Source: Brenneria corticis (GTDB lineage: Bacteria > Pseudomonadota > Gammaproteobacteria > Enterobacterales > Enterobacteriaceae). Taken from it: a stretch of DNA of 64,000 nucleotides. The first letter of the stretch is position 1; every line of letters starts with the position of its first letter. Shown one piece after another: positions 13,062 through 20,330 of this stretch. The DNA lies in NCBI RefSeq assembly GCF_003115855.1, contig NZ_KZ819073.1:186001-250000 (forward strand), written 5' to 3'. Under the pieces are notes generated by a model. It saw nothing but the letters and a program-made list of their open reading frames with translations. It was not told where the DNA came from and did not search any database. The translations under genes and the position numbers were made by a program.

Positions 13062-15347
13062 TTAAATCTTGCAGGCGCCGCCTTCGCAACCGTCGTCCTG
13101 CGGCTGCGTCGACAGGTCGTCCTGCGCGTCTTCCGCGCCGTCGCGGGTGTTCTGGTAGTAGAGCGTTTTAACGCCGAATTTATACGCCGTCAGCAAATCT
13201 TTCAGTAGTTGCTTCATCGGCACTTTTCCCGACGGGAAACGCGACGGATCGTAGTTGGTATTGGACGAAATCGCCTGATCGACGAATTTCTGCATCAGGC
13301 CGACCAGTTGCAGATAGCCGTCATTGTTCGGCATTTCCCACAGCAGTTCGTAAGCGTCTTTCAGCGTTTCATACTCCGGCACCACCTGGCGCAGAATGCC
13401 GTCTTTGGACGCCTTCACGCTGATGTGTCCGCGCGGCGGCTCAATGCCGTTGGTGGCGTTGGAGATCTGCGAAGAGGTCTCGGACGGCATCAGCGCGGAG
13501 AGCGTGGAGTTGCGCAGGCCGAACTCCTTAATCTCATGACGCAGCGTTTCCCAGTCATAGTGCAGCGGTTCGCTGCAAATCGCGTCAAGATCGCGCTTGT
13601 AGGTGTCGATGGGCAACACCCCCTGGGAATAGGTGGTTTCGTTGAACCACGGGCAGGCGCCTTGCTCGCGCGCCAGCACGTTGGAGGCTTTCAGCAGATA
13701 ATACTGAATGGCTTCGAACGTTCTGTGCGTCAGGTTGTTGGCGCTGCCGTCGGAGTAGCGCACGCCGTTTTTCGCCAGATAGTAGGCGAAGTTGATAACG
13801 CCGATGCCCAGCGTGCGGCGGCCCATGGCGCCGCGTTCGGCGGCGGGGATCGGGTAGTCCTGATAATCCAGCAGGGCGTCCAGCGCGCGTACCGCCAGCG
13901 TCGCCAGCTCTTCCAGATCGTCCAGGCTGTCGATGGCGCCGAGGTTGAACGCGGAGAGCGTACACAGGGCGATTTCGCCGTTGTCGTCATTCACGTCGTT
14001 CAGCGGCTTGGTCGGCAGCGCGATTTCCAGGCACAGGTTGGACTGGCGCACCGGCGCAATCTGCGCGTCGAACGGGCTGTGTGTGTTGCAGTGATCCACG
14101 TTCTGAATATAGATACGGCCGGTGGAGGCGCGTTCCTGCATCATCAGCGAGAACAGCTCGACCGCCTTGATACGCTGCTTGCGGATGCTGTCGTCCTGCT
14201 CGTATTGCACGTACAGACGTTCGAACTCGTCCTGATCGGCGAAAAACGCGTCGTACAGCCCCGGCACGTCCGACGGGCTGAACAGGGTGATATCTCCGCC
14301 TTTGACCAGCCGCTGGTACATCAGCTTGTTAAGCTGCACGCCGTAGTCGAGATGGCGCACGCGGTTGCCTTCCACGCCGCGGTTGTTTTTCAGCACCAGC
14401 AGGCTTTCGACCTCCAGATGCCACAGCGGGTAGAACAGCGTCGCCGCGCCGCCGCGCACGCCGCCCTGGGAGCAGGATTTGACGGCGGTCTGGAAATGCT
14501 TATAGAAAGGAATACAGCCGGTATGGAAGGCTTCGCCGCCGCGGATCGGGCTGCCCAGCGCGCGGATGCGCCCGGCGTTGATGCCGATGCCTGCGCGCTG
14601 GGAAACGTATTTTACAATGGCGCTGGAGGTGGCGTTGATGGAATCCAGGCTATCGCCGCACTCGATCAGCACGCAGGAGCTGAACTGGCGGGTCGGCGTA
14701 CGCACGCCGGACATGATCGGCGTCGGCAGCGAGATTTTGAAGGTGGAGATGGCGTCGTAGAAGCGTTTGACGTAATCCAGCCGGGTTTCGCGCGGATAGC
14801 CGGAGAACAGGCAGGCGGCGACCAGGATGTACAGGAACTGGGCGCTTTCGTAGATATCGCCGCTGACGCGGTTCTGCACCAGATATTTCCCTTCCAACTG
14901 CTTGACGGCGGCGTAAGAGAAGTTCATATCGCGCCAGTGGTCGATAAAGCCGTCCATCGCGGCGAACTCTTCCGCGCTGTAGTCGTCCAGCAGATGCTCG
15001 TCGTATTTGCCCATGTCGACCATTTTTCTGACGTGATCCAGCAGCGCGGGCGGCTCAAACTGGCCGTAGGCTTTTTTGCGCAGGTGGAAGATAGCCAGAC
15101 GCGCCGCCAGATACTGGTAGTCGGGGCTTTCACGGGAGATCAGATCGGCGGCCGCCTTAATGATGGTTTCATGAATGTCCGCGGTGCGGATACCGTCATA
15201 AAACTGGATATGGGAGCGCAGTTCCACCTGAGAAACAGAGACGTTATGCAATCCTTCCGCGGCCCAGGTAATGACTCGGTGGATTTTATCCAGATTGATT
15301 CTTTCTTTACTGCCATCGCGTTTGGTTACTAGCAGGCTCTGGTTCAT
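13062..15347 (-). CDS. nrdA: Class Ia ribonucleotide reductase alpha subunit
   Basis: A 761-residue protein, exactly the length of E. coli NrdA. The N-terminal ATP-cone (MNQSLLVTKRDGSKERINLDKI) binds the activity effectors. The substrate-site cysteines are seen in FSSCVLIECG, NLCLE and ALCTLSAFN, and the C-terminal redox shuttle pair is CEGGACKI. The start is the ATG at 15347, giving MNQ as in E. coli; a frame extension to 15359 adds four residues without support. It reduces NDPs to dNDPs with NrdB and is first in the operon. DnaA and NrdR-like sites are upstream. A 707-codon open frame on the opposite strand is a shadow of its codon bias. Confidence 0.97.
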   Translation of the reverse strand: MNQSLLVTKRDGSKERINLDKIHRVITWAAEGLHNVSVSQVELRSHIQFYDGIRTADIHETIIKAAADLISRESPDYQYLAARLAIFHLRKKAYGQFEPPALLDHVRKMVDMGKYDEHLLDDYSAEEFAAMDGFIDHWRDMNFSYAAVKQLEGKYLVQNRVSGDIYESAQFLYILVAACLFSGYPRETRLDYVKRFYDAISTFKISLPTPIMSGVRTPTRQFSSCVLIECGDSLDSINATSSAIVKYVSQRAGIGINAGRIRALGSPIRGGEAFHTGCIPFYKHFQTAVKSCSQGGVRGGAATLFYPLWHLEVESLLVLKNNRGVEGNRVRHLDYGVQLNKLMYQRLVKGGDITLFSPSDVPGLYDAFFADQDEFERLYVQYEQDDSIRKQRIKAVELFSLMMQERASTGRIYIQNVDHCNTHSPFDAQIAPVRQSNLCLEIALPTKPLNDVNDDNGEIALCTLSAFNLGAIDSLDDLEELATLAVRALDALLDYQDYPIPAAERGAMGRRTLGIGVINFAYYLAKNGVRYSDGSANNLTHRTFEAIQYYLLKASNVLAREQGACPWFNETTYSQGVLPIDTYKRDLDAICSEPLHYDWETLRHEIKEFGLRNSTLSALMPSETSSQISNATNGIEPPRGHISVKASKDGILRQVVPEYETLKDAYELLWEMPNNDGYLQLVGLMQKFVDQAISSNTNYDPSRFPSGKVPMKQLLKDLLTAYKFGVKTLYYQNTRDGAEDAQDDLSTQPQDDGCEGGACKI

Positions 15348-15440
15348 GGGAAGTAACACCTATCCGTTTTTTTAACCCCGTATTGACTGCGCTGCACAAA
15401 ACGAAACGCCAGGCACGGTAGTACCTTTCATTCGCTGTAA

Positions 15441-15456
15441 ACACAATATGTAGGGG
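15441..15456. promoter_or_regulatory. Candidate NrdR box upstream of nrdA
   Basis: ACACAATATGTAGGGG resembles the NrdR consensus (ACACwATATwTwGTGT) in its left half and centre, about 95 bases before nrdA. NrdR normally uses a pair of boxes; I do not see a convincing second one, so confidence is moderate. Confidence 0.5.
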
Positions 15457-15526
15457 GGTGGGTTTAATTTGATAACAAGATAATGATAAAAACCGGTTAT
15501 TGCAAGTGAGCAAAAACGGGGTAAAT

Positions 15527-15535
15527 TGTGGATAA
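15527..15535 (-). promoter_or_regulatory. DnaA box upstream of nrdA
   Basis: TGTGGATAA on the plus strand is the complement of TTATCCACA, the strongest DnaA-binding 9-mer. It lies about 180 bases before nrdA, where E. coli also has DnaA boxes that couple nrdAB expression to replication. Confidence 0.75.
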
Positions 15536-15726
15536 CTTGGGTAGGAAATGTTATTGATTCGCTAAATGCCGGTTCGCTAGCGGCCTCTGGCATTGTCAAT
15601 GCGTGGGGATAAAAAAATAAATATTTGATCGCTTGCCGCTTTCTTGTTCGCGACGAAAATCGTCATCTTGATCAAATCATGAAAACGCTAATGATACTCG
15701 GAATCGTCTGATTATCAAGCTGCTGG

Positions 15727-15779
15727 TTGCCAGTTTGGCAACTGCGGCGCGGTGGGCTATAATGTTGCCAACTTGGCAA
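15727..15779 (+). promoter_or_regulatory. higBA promoter with two HigA-type operators
   Basis: Two copies of the palindrome TTGCCA-N3-TGGCAA occur at 15727-15741 and 15765-15779. Between them TATAAT (15758-15763) is a consensus -10, and TTGGCA (15735-15740), inside the first operator, is the -35 with an ideal 17-base spacer. Repressor bound at both sites would cover the promoter, the classic autoregulated toxin-antitoxin layout. The toxin start is 9 bases after the second operator. Confidence 0.9.
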
Positions 15780-15788
15780 TTATGGTGA

Positions 15789-16112
15789 ATGGATATGCAC
15801 CTTATTTCAATGAAAACCATTGTCGAAGCCTCTCGTCGCTTCCCGCAATATGCTGAGGATCTGATGAAGCTGGGAAGGGTAATAGAGAAAGGGAACTTCC
15901 CTACGCCGGACGAATTAAAGAAAGTTTATCCGTCACTGGATAACTTTAAATACCTGGATAAACACTACGTCATTAACGTGGCCGGGAACGAATTGCGGGT
16001 TATTGCGCTGATATTCTTTGCCGGACAGAAGTTTTACGTTCGCGAAGTAATGACCCATGCTGAATATGATCGGTACACGGCTTTACGCCGGGGGAAAAGA
16101 AATGATCGCTGA
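15789..16112 (+). CDS. higB: HigB-type mRNA interferase toxin
   Basis: A 107-residue toxin of the HigB (E. coli YgjN) family, recognised by MHLISMKTIVEASRRFPQ, then DNFKYLDKHYVINVAGNELRVIALI, and QKFYVREVMTHAEYDRY. These enzymes cut mRNA on the ribosome. The start may be 15789 or the ATG at 15795 (MHLISMK, the usual family N-terminus). It is intact and is followed by its antitoxin with an 11-base overlap. The promoter carries two operators. It is distinct from the toxin remnant near 2570. Confidence 0.93.
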   Translation: MDMHLISMKTIVEASRRFPQYAEDLMKLGRVIEKGNFPTPDELKKVYPSLDNFKYLDKHYVINVAGNELRVIALIFFAGQKFYVREVMTHAEYDRYTALRRGKRNDR

Positions 16113-16512
16113 TGCGCTGAAAGCCACTGAAGAACTGAAAGCCGCTGTGCCGCTGCTGGCGGGAAGCACCAGCGAAAAAGACTACCGCGACGCCCTGGCG
16201 TTGGTGGAACATCTCCTGATGCACGATCCATCGAGCCCGCTGCTGGATATGGTCTGCGTCAAAATCGCCGAATATGAAAACAATCTGCCGGAAGTGGCTG
16301 AGTTTCGTAAACACGTGGCGGCGTTGCCGTCCGGCATCGCCGTTCTGAGCACGCTGATGGAACAATACCATCTGAAACAACAGGATTTCCCTGATGAGAT
16401 CGGCAGCAAATCTCTGGTATCCCGCATTCTGAAAGGTGAACGGCAGCTTACCACCGAGCATATTCGCAAACTGTCGCAACGTTTTGGGATCTCGCCGGCG
16501 TTGTTTATCTGA
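16102..16512 (+). CDS. higA: HigA-type antitoxin and autorepressor
   Basis: A 136-residue antitoxin like E. coli YgjM. The N-terminal region (ADALKATEELKAAVPLLAG ... DYRDALALVEHLLMHDP) binds the toxin. The C-terminal XRE-type helix-turn-helix (LSTLMEQYHLKQQDFP ... SKSLVSRILKGERQLTTEHIRKLSQRFGISPALFI) should bind the TTGCCA-N3-TGGCAA operators upstream. The ATG at 16102 has GGGGGAAAAGAA in front and overlaps higB by 11 bases; an in-frame ATG at 16057 lies deep inside the toxin and is not used in relatives. The toxin-first order is typical for HigBA. Confidence 0.93.
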   Translation: MIADALKATEELKAAVPLLAGSTSEKDYRDALALVEHLLMHDPSSPLLDMVCVKIAEYENNLPEVAEFRKHVAALPSGIAVLSTLMEQYHLKQQDFPDEIGSKSLVSRILKGERQLTTEHIRKLSQRFGISPALFI

Positions 16513-16524
16513 CCCAAGCCTAGC

Positions 16525-16562
16525 AGGTAAACTGTCTTTCCGAGCCCGGACAGTTTACCTTA
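16525..16562. terminator. Bidirectional terminator between higA and ubiG
   Basis: AGGTAAACTGTC pairs perfectly with GACAGTTTACCT around a 12-base loop, flanked by A/T-rich sequence. It lies just after higA and 40 bases beyond the stop of the convergent ubiG. Confidence 0.8.
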
Positions 16563-16605
16563 CTCACCAATCAGCCTGTTCATCATCGGCGTATTCAGAA
16601 CGGCA

Positions 16606-17325
16606 TTAGGCTTCGCGCCGGGTGTGCAGCATATAATTCACGTCCACATTGGGGCCGAGCTTAAAGCGGTCGGTCAGCGGGTTGTAGTGTAATCCGGTGA
16701 TATGTTTTTCGCGCAGCGGGGTGGCGTCGACCCACTCAATCAGCTCGGCCGGGCGGATGAATTTTTTAACGTCATGGGTGCCGCGCGGCAGCATCTTCAG
16801 GATATATTCGGCGCCGACCACCGCCATTAGCCAGGCCTTGGCGTTACGGTTAATGGTGGAGAAGAACACGTCCCCCCCCGGCTTGACCAGATTCGCGCAG
16901 GCGCGCACCACCGACTGCGGGTCGGGAACGTGCTCCAGCATTTCCATACAGGTCACCACATCATATTCGCCGCTGTGCGCCTGGGCGTGCGCCTCGACGG
17001 TTTCCTGAATGTAATTCACCGCCATGCCGCTTTCCAGCGCGTGTAAACGGGCCACCTGCAAGGGCTCGGCTCCCATATCCAGTCCGGTGACGTCGGCGCC
17101 TTCCCGCGCCATGCTTTCGGCCAGAATGCCTCCGCCGCAGCCCACGTCCAGCACTTTCTTGCCGAACAGGCCGTCGGCGCGCTGCGCTATATAGCCCAGT
17201 CGCAGCGGGTTGATGCGGTGCAACGGTTTGAATTCCCCTTCCAGATCCCACCAGCGTGAAGCAATGGCTTCAAATTTGGCAATTTCCTGCTGGTCGACGT
17301 TCGGGGTTTGATTTTCTGCATTCAT
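16606..17325 (-). CDS. ubiG: Ubiquinone O-methyltransferase UbiG
   Basis: A 239-residue SAM-dependent methyltransferase almost identical in pattern to E. coli UbiG (240). Motif I is VLDVGCGGGILAE, motif post-I VTGLDMG, and motif II CMEMLEHVPDP. It performs both O-methylations in ubiquinone synthesis. The ATG at 17325 (MNAENQTP) is the family start; an ATG two codons earlier is less likely. As in E. coli it is divergent from gyrA. Confidence 0.96.
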   Translation of the reverse strand: MNAENQTPNVDQQEIAKFEAIASRWWDLEGEFKPLHRINPLRLGYIAQRADGLFGKKVLDVGCGGGILAESMAREGADVTGLDMGAEPLQVARLHALESGMAVNYIQETVEAHAQAHSGEYDVVTCMEMLEHVPDPQSVVRACANLVKPGGDVFFSTINRNAKAWLMAVVGAEYILKMLPRGTHDVKKFIRPAELIEWVDATPLREKHITGLHYNPLTDRFKLGPNVDVNYMLHTRREA

Positions 17326-17535
17326 CTGCAATTACGACCTTTGGTTATTTTCATCTTACGCGAGTATATCGTCAGCGCTCGTAATGTTGTAGCCGTCATC
17401 GAATTTCCCGCCCCGCGCCTAAAACGCCTCTCCTTTATCAGGAGGCGGGGGAGTTTCCCCCGAAACCGCGCTTTGTGATATACTTTTTCACCTTTTGAAC
17501 TCGGGTAGATGCATAAATAGAGGGATAGCGGCTCC

Positions 17536-20175
17536 ATGAGCGACCTTGCCAGAGAAATCACACCGGTCAACATTGAAGAAGAGCTGAAAAGCTCGTATCT
17601 GGACTATGCCATGTCCGTTATTGTCGGGCGTGCGTTACCAGATGTTCGTGATGGACTAAAACCGGTACACCGCCGCGTACTGTACGCGATGAGCGTACTG
17701 GGCAACGACTGGAACAAAGCGTATAAAAAATCAGCCCGCGTGGTCGGGGACGTGATCGGTAAATATCACCCGCATGGCGATACCGCCGTGTACGATACCA
17801 TTGTGCGTATGGCGCAGCCTTTTTCGCTGCGCTATATGCTGGTCGACGGACAGGGCAACTTTGGTTCGATTGACGGCGACTCCGCCGCGGCGATGCGTTA
17901 TACCGAAGTCCGCATGGCGAAAATCGCCCATGAACTGTTGGCCGATCTGGAAAAAGACACCGTTGATTTTGTGCCGAACTATGACGGCACGGAGCAGATT
18001 CCCGACGTTATGCCGACCCGCATACCCAACCTGTTGGTTAACGGGTCTTCCGGTATCGCGGTCGGGATGGCCACCAATATTCCGCCCCATAACCTGACGG
18101 AAGTGGTGAACGGCTGTCTGGCGTATATCGACGACGAAAACATCAGCCTTGAAGGCTTGATGGTGCATATCAAAGGACCGGACTTCCCGACCGCCGCCAT
18201 TATCAATGGCAAACGCGGTATCGAGGAAGCCTACCGCACCGGGCGCGGCAAGATTTATATTCGCGCGCGCGCCGAAGTGGAGGCCGACGCCAAAACCGGG
18301 CGTGAAACCATTATCGTGCATGAAATTCCGTATCAGGTGAACAAAGCGCGCCTGATTGAAAAAATCGCCGAACTGGTGAAAGACAAGCGTATTGAGGGCA
18401 TCAGCGCGCTGCGCGACGAGTCCGATAAAGACGGTATGCGCATCGTTATCGAGATCAAGCGCGATGCGGTGGGCGAGGTGGTGCTGAACAATCTGTATTC
18501 CCAGACCCAGCTGCAAACCTCTTTCGGCATCAATATGGTGGCGCTGCATCAGGGCCAGCCGAAGATCATGCCGCTGAAAGATATTCTTTCCGCCTTTATC
18601 CGCCATCGCCGCGAAGTGGTCACCCGCCGGACTATTTTCGAACTGCGTAAAGCCCGCGACCGGGCGCACATTCTGGAAGGGCTGGCGATTGCGCTGGCGA
18701 ATATCGATCCCATTATCGAACTGATCCGCCGCGCGCAGTCCCCGGCGGAGGCAAAAGCCGGATTGATCGCCCAATCATGGGAACTGGGTACGGTTGCGGC
18801 GATGCTGGAGCGTGCGGGCGACGATGCCGCGCGCCCTGAATGGCTGGAGCCGGAGTTCGGCATCCGCGACGGTCGCTATTATCTGACCGAGCAGCAGGCG
18901 CAGGCGATTCTGGATCTGCGTTTGCAGAAACTGACCGGCCTGGAGCATGAAAAGCTGCTGGACGAATATAAAGAGTTGCTGGCGCAGATTGCCGAGCTGC
19001 TTTATATCCTGGCGAGCCCGGAACGGCTGATGGAAGTGATCCGCGAAGAGCTGGAGGCCATCAAGGCGCAATACAGCGACGAACGCCGCACCGAGATCAC
19101 CCACAATACCGCCGATATCAATATTGAAGACCTGATCTCTCAGGAAGACGTGGTGGTGACCTTGTCGCATCAGGGCTACGTCAAGTATCAGCCGCTGAGC
19201 GACTATGAAGCGCAGCGCCGCGGCGGACGCGGTAAATCAGCGGCGCGTATCAAGGAAGAGGATTTTATCGATCGTCTGCTGGTCGCCAATACCCACGATA
19301 CCATCCTGTGCTTCTCCAGCCGCGGCCGCCTGTATTGGATGAAGGTTTATCAACTGCCGGAAGCCAGTCGCGGAGCGCGCGGCCGGCCCATCGTCAACCT
19401 GCTGCCGCTGGAGCCGAACGAGCGTATCACGGCGATCCTGCCGGTGCGGGAATATGAAGAAGGGCGCCATGTCTTTATGGCCACCGCCAGCGGTACGGTG
19501 AAGAAAACCGCGCTGACCGAATTCAGCCGTCCGCGCAGCGCCGGTATTATCGCCGTTAATCTCAACGACGGCGATGAACTGATCGGCGTGGATCTGACCG
19601 ACGGCGGCAACGAAGTGATGCTGTTCTCGGCGGATGGCAAGGTGGTGCGCTTCTCCGAAGGGGCGGTTCGCTCCATGGGCCGTACGGCCACCGGGGTGCG
19701 CGGCATCAATCTGCAAGGCGAGGATCGGGTGGTGTCGCTGATTATTCCACGCGGCGACGGCGACATTCTGACGGTGACGCAGAACGGCTTCGGCAAACGC
19801 ACCGCCGTCAGCGAGTATCCGACCAAATCCCGCGCCACCAAGGGGGTTATCTCCATCAAGGTGAGCGAGCGCAACGGCAACGTTGTCGGCGCGGTACAGG
19901 TGGATACCGTCGACCAGATCATGATGATTACCGATGCGGGCACGCTGGTTCGTACCCGCGTTTCCGAAGTCAGTATCGTCGGGCGTAATACTCAGGGCGT
20001 TACGCTGATCCGCACGGCGGAAGATGAAAACGTGGTCGGTCTGCAACGTGTCGCCGAACCGGTGGAAGATGAAGAGTTGGATGACGTGGTGAAAGTCGAG
20101 GGTGAAATTGCCGAAGACGAAGACGTCGCCGACGATATCGATACCGATGACGACATCGTGGAAGATGATGAATAA
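17536..20175 (+). CDS. gyrA: DNA gyrase subunit A
   Basis: An 879-residue GyrA. The catalytic tyrosine is Y122 in MRYTE, which forms the covalent DNA link. The quinolone-resistance determining region reads GDTAVYD: residue 83 is threonine (E. coli has serine) and 87 is aspartate. Threonine-83 is a natural state in several enterobacterial genera and does not prove resistance. The C-terminal beta-pinwheel carries the GyrA box RRGGRGK, and the tail is acidic (DDIDTDDDIVEDDE), typical of enterobacteria. With GyrB it introduces negative supercoils. Confidence 0.98.
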   Translation: MSDLAREITPVNIEEELKSSYLDYAMSVIVGRALPDVRDGLKPVHRRVLYAMSVLGNDWNKAYKKSARVVGDVIGKYHPHGDTAVYDTIVRMAQPFSLRYMLVDGQGNFGSIDGDSAAAMRYTEVRMAKIAHELLADLEKDTVDFVPNYDGTEQIPDVMPTRIPNLLVNGSSGIAVGMATNIPPHNLTEVVNGCLAYIDDENISLEGLMVHIKGPDFPTAAIINGKRGIEEAYRTGRGKIYIRARAEVEADAKTGRETIIVHEIPYQVNKARLIEKIAELVKDKRIEGISALRDESDKDGMRIVIEIKRDAVGEVVLNNLYSQTQLQTSFGINMVALHQGQPKIMPLKDILSAFIRHRREVVTRRTIFELRKARDRAHILEGLAIALANIDPIIELIRRAQSPAEAKAGLIAQSWELGTVAAMLERAGDDAARPEWLEPEFGIRDGRYYLTEQQAQAILDLRLQKLTGLEHEKLLDEYKELLAQIAELLYILASPERLMEVIREELEAIKAQYSDERRTEITHNTADINIEDLISQEDVVVTLSHQGYVKYQPLSDYEAQRRGGRGKSAARIKEEDFIDRLLVANTHDTILCFSSRGRLYWMKVYQLPEASRGARGRPIVNLLPLEPNERITAILPVREYEEGRHVFMATASGTVKKTALTEFSRPRSAGIIAVNLNDGDELIGVDLTDGGNEVMLFSADGKVVRFSEGAVRSMGRTATGVRGINLQGEDRVVSLIIPRGDGDILTVTQNGFGKRTAVSEYPTKSRATKGVISIKVSERNGNVVGAVQVDTVDQIMMITDAGTLVRTRVSEVSIVGRNTQGVTLIRTAEDENVVGLQRVAEPVEDEELDDVVKVEGEIAEDEDVADDIDTDDDIVEDDE

Positions 20176-20232
20176 TCCGGGGTATCGGGTTATTGGTCAC
20201 GGCGCCCCGCCCAGGCGGGGATGACGACACTG

Positions 20233-20261
20233 AGCCGGCGCGTGATGCGCTGGCTTTTTTT
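20233..20261 (+). terminator. gyrA intrinsic terminator
   Basis: AGCCGGCGC-GTGAT-GCGCTGGCT followed by seven T residues, 57 bases after the gyrA stop. A GCCCCGCCCAGGCGGGG hairpin precedes it. Confidence 0.85.
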
Positions 20262-20330
20262 ATGCGGTATCGGTAGTGTATCGACAGGTCCCTCGGGTCA
20301 TTACCTCTTTGACAATGCAATGGTATCCAC

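Noticed and set aside
13209..15332. A 707-codon open frame on the plus strand opposite nrdA
   Set aside because: It is exactly antisense to nrdA, lacks recognisable domains, and its length follows from GC-rich codon bias at the third position; nrdA is certain.
17779..17800. GyrA threonine-83 as a quinolone-resistance mutation
   Set aside because: Threonine at this position is natural in several enterobacterial genera; without the species' wild-type sequence it cannot be called a mutation.
17731..18774. 347-codon frame antisense to gyrA, and similar long antisense frames in rcsC, menC and uraA
   Set aside because: All mirror confident genes and have no start context, domain or spacing typical of genes.
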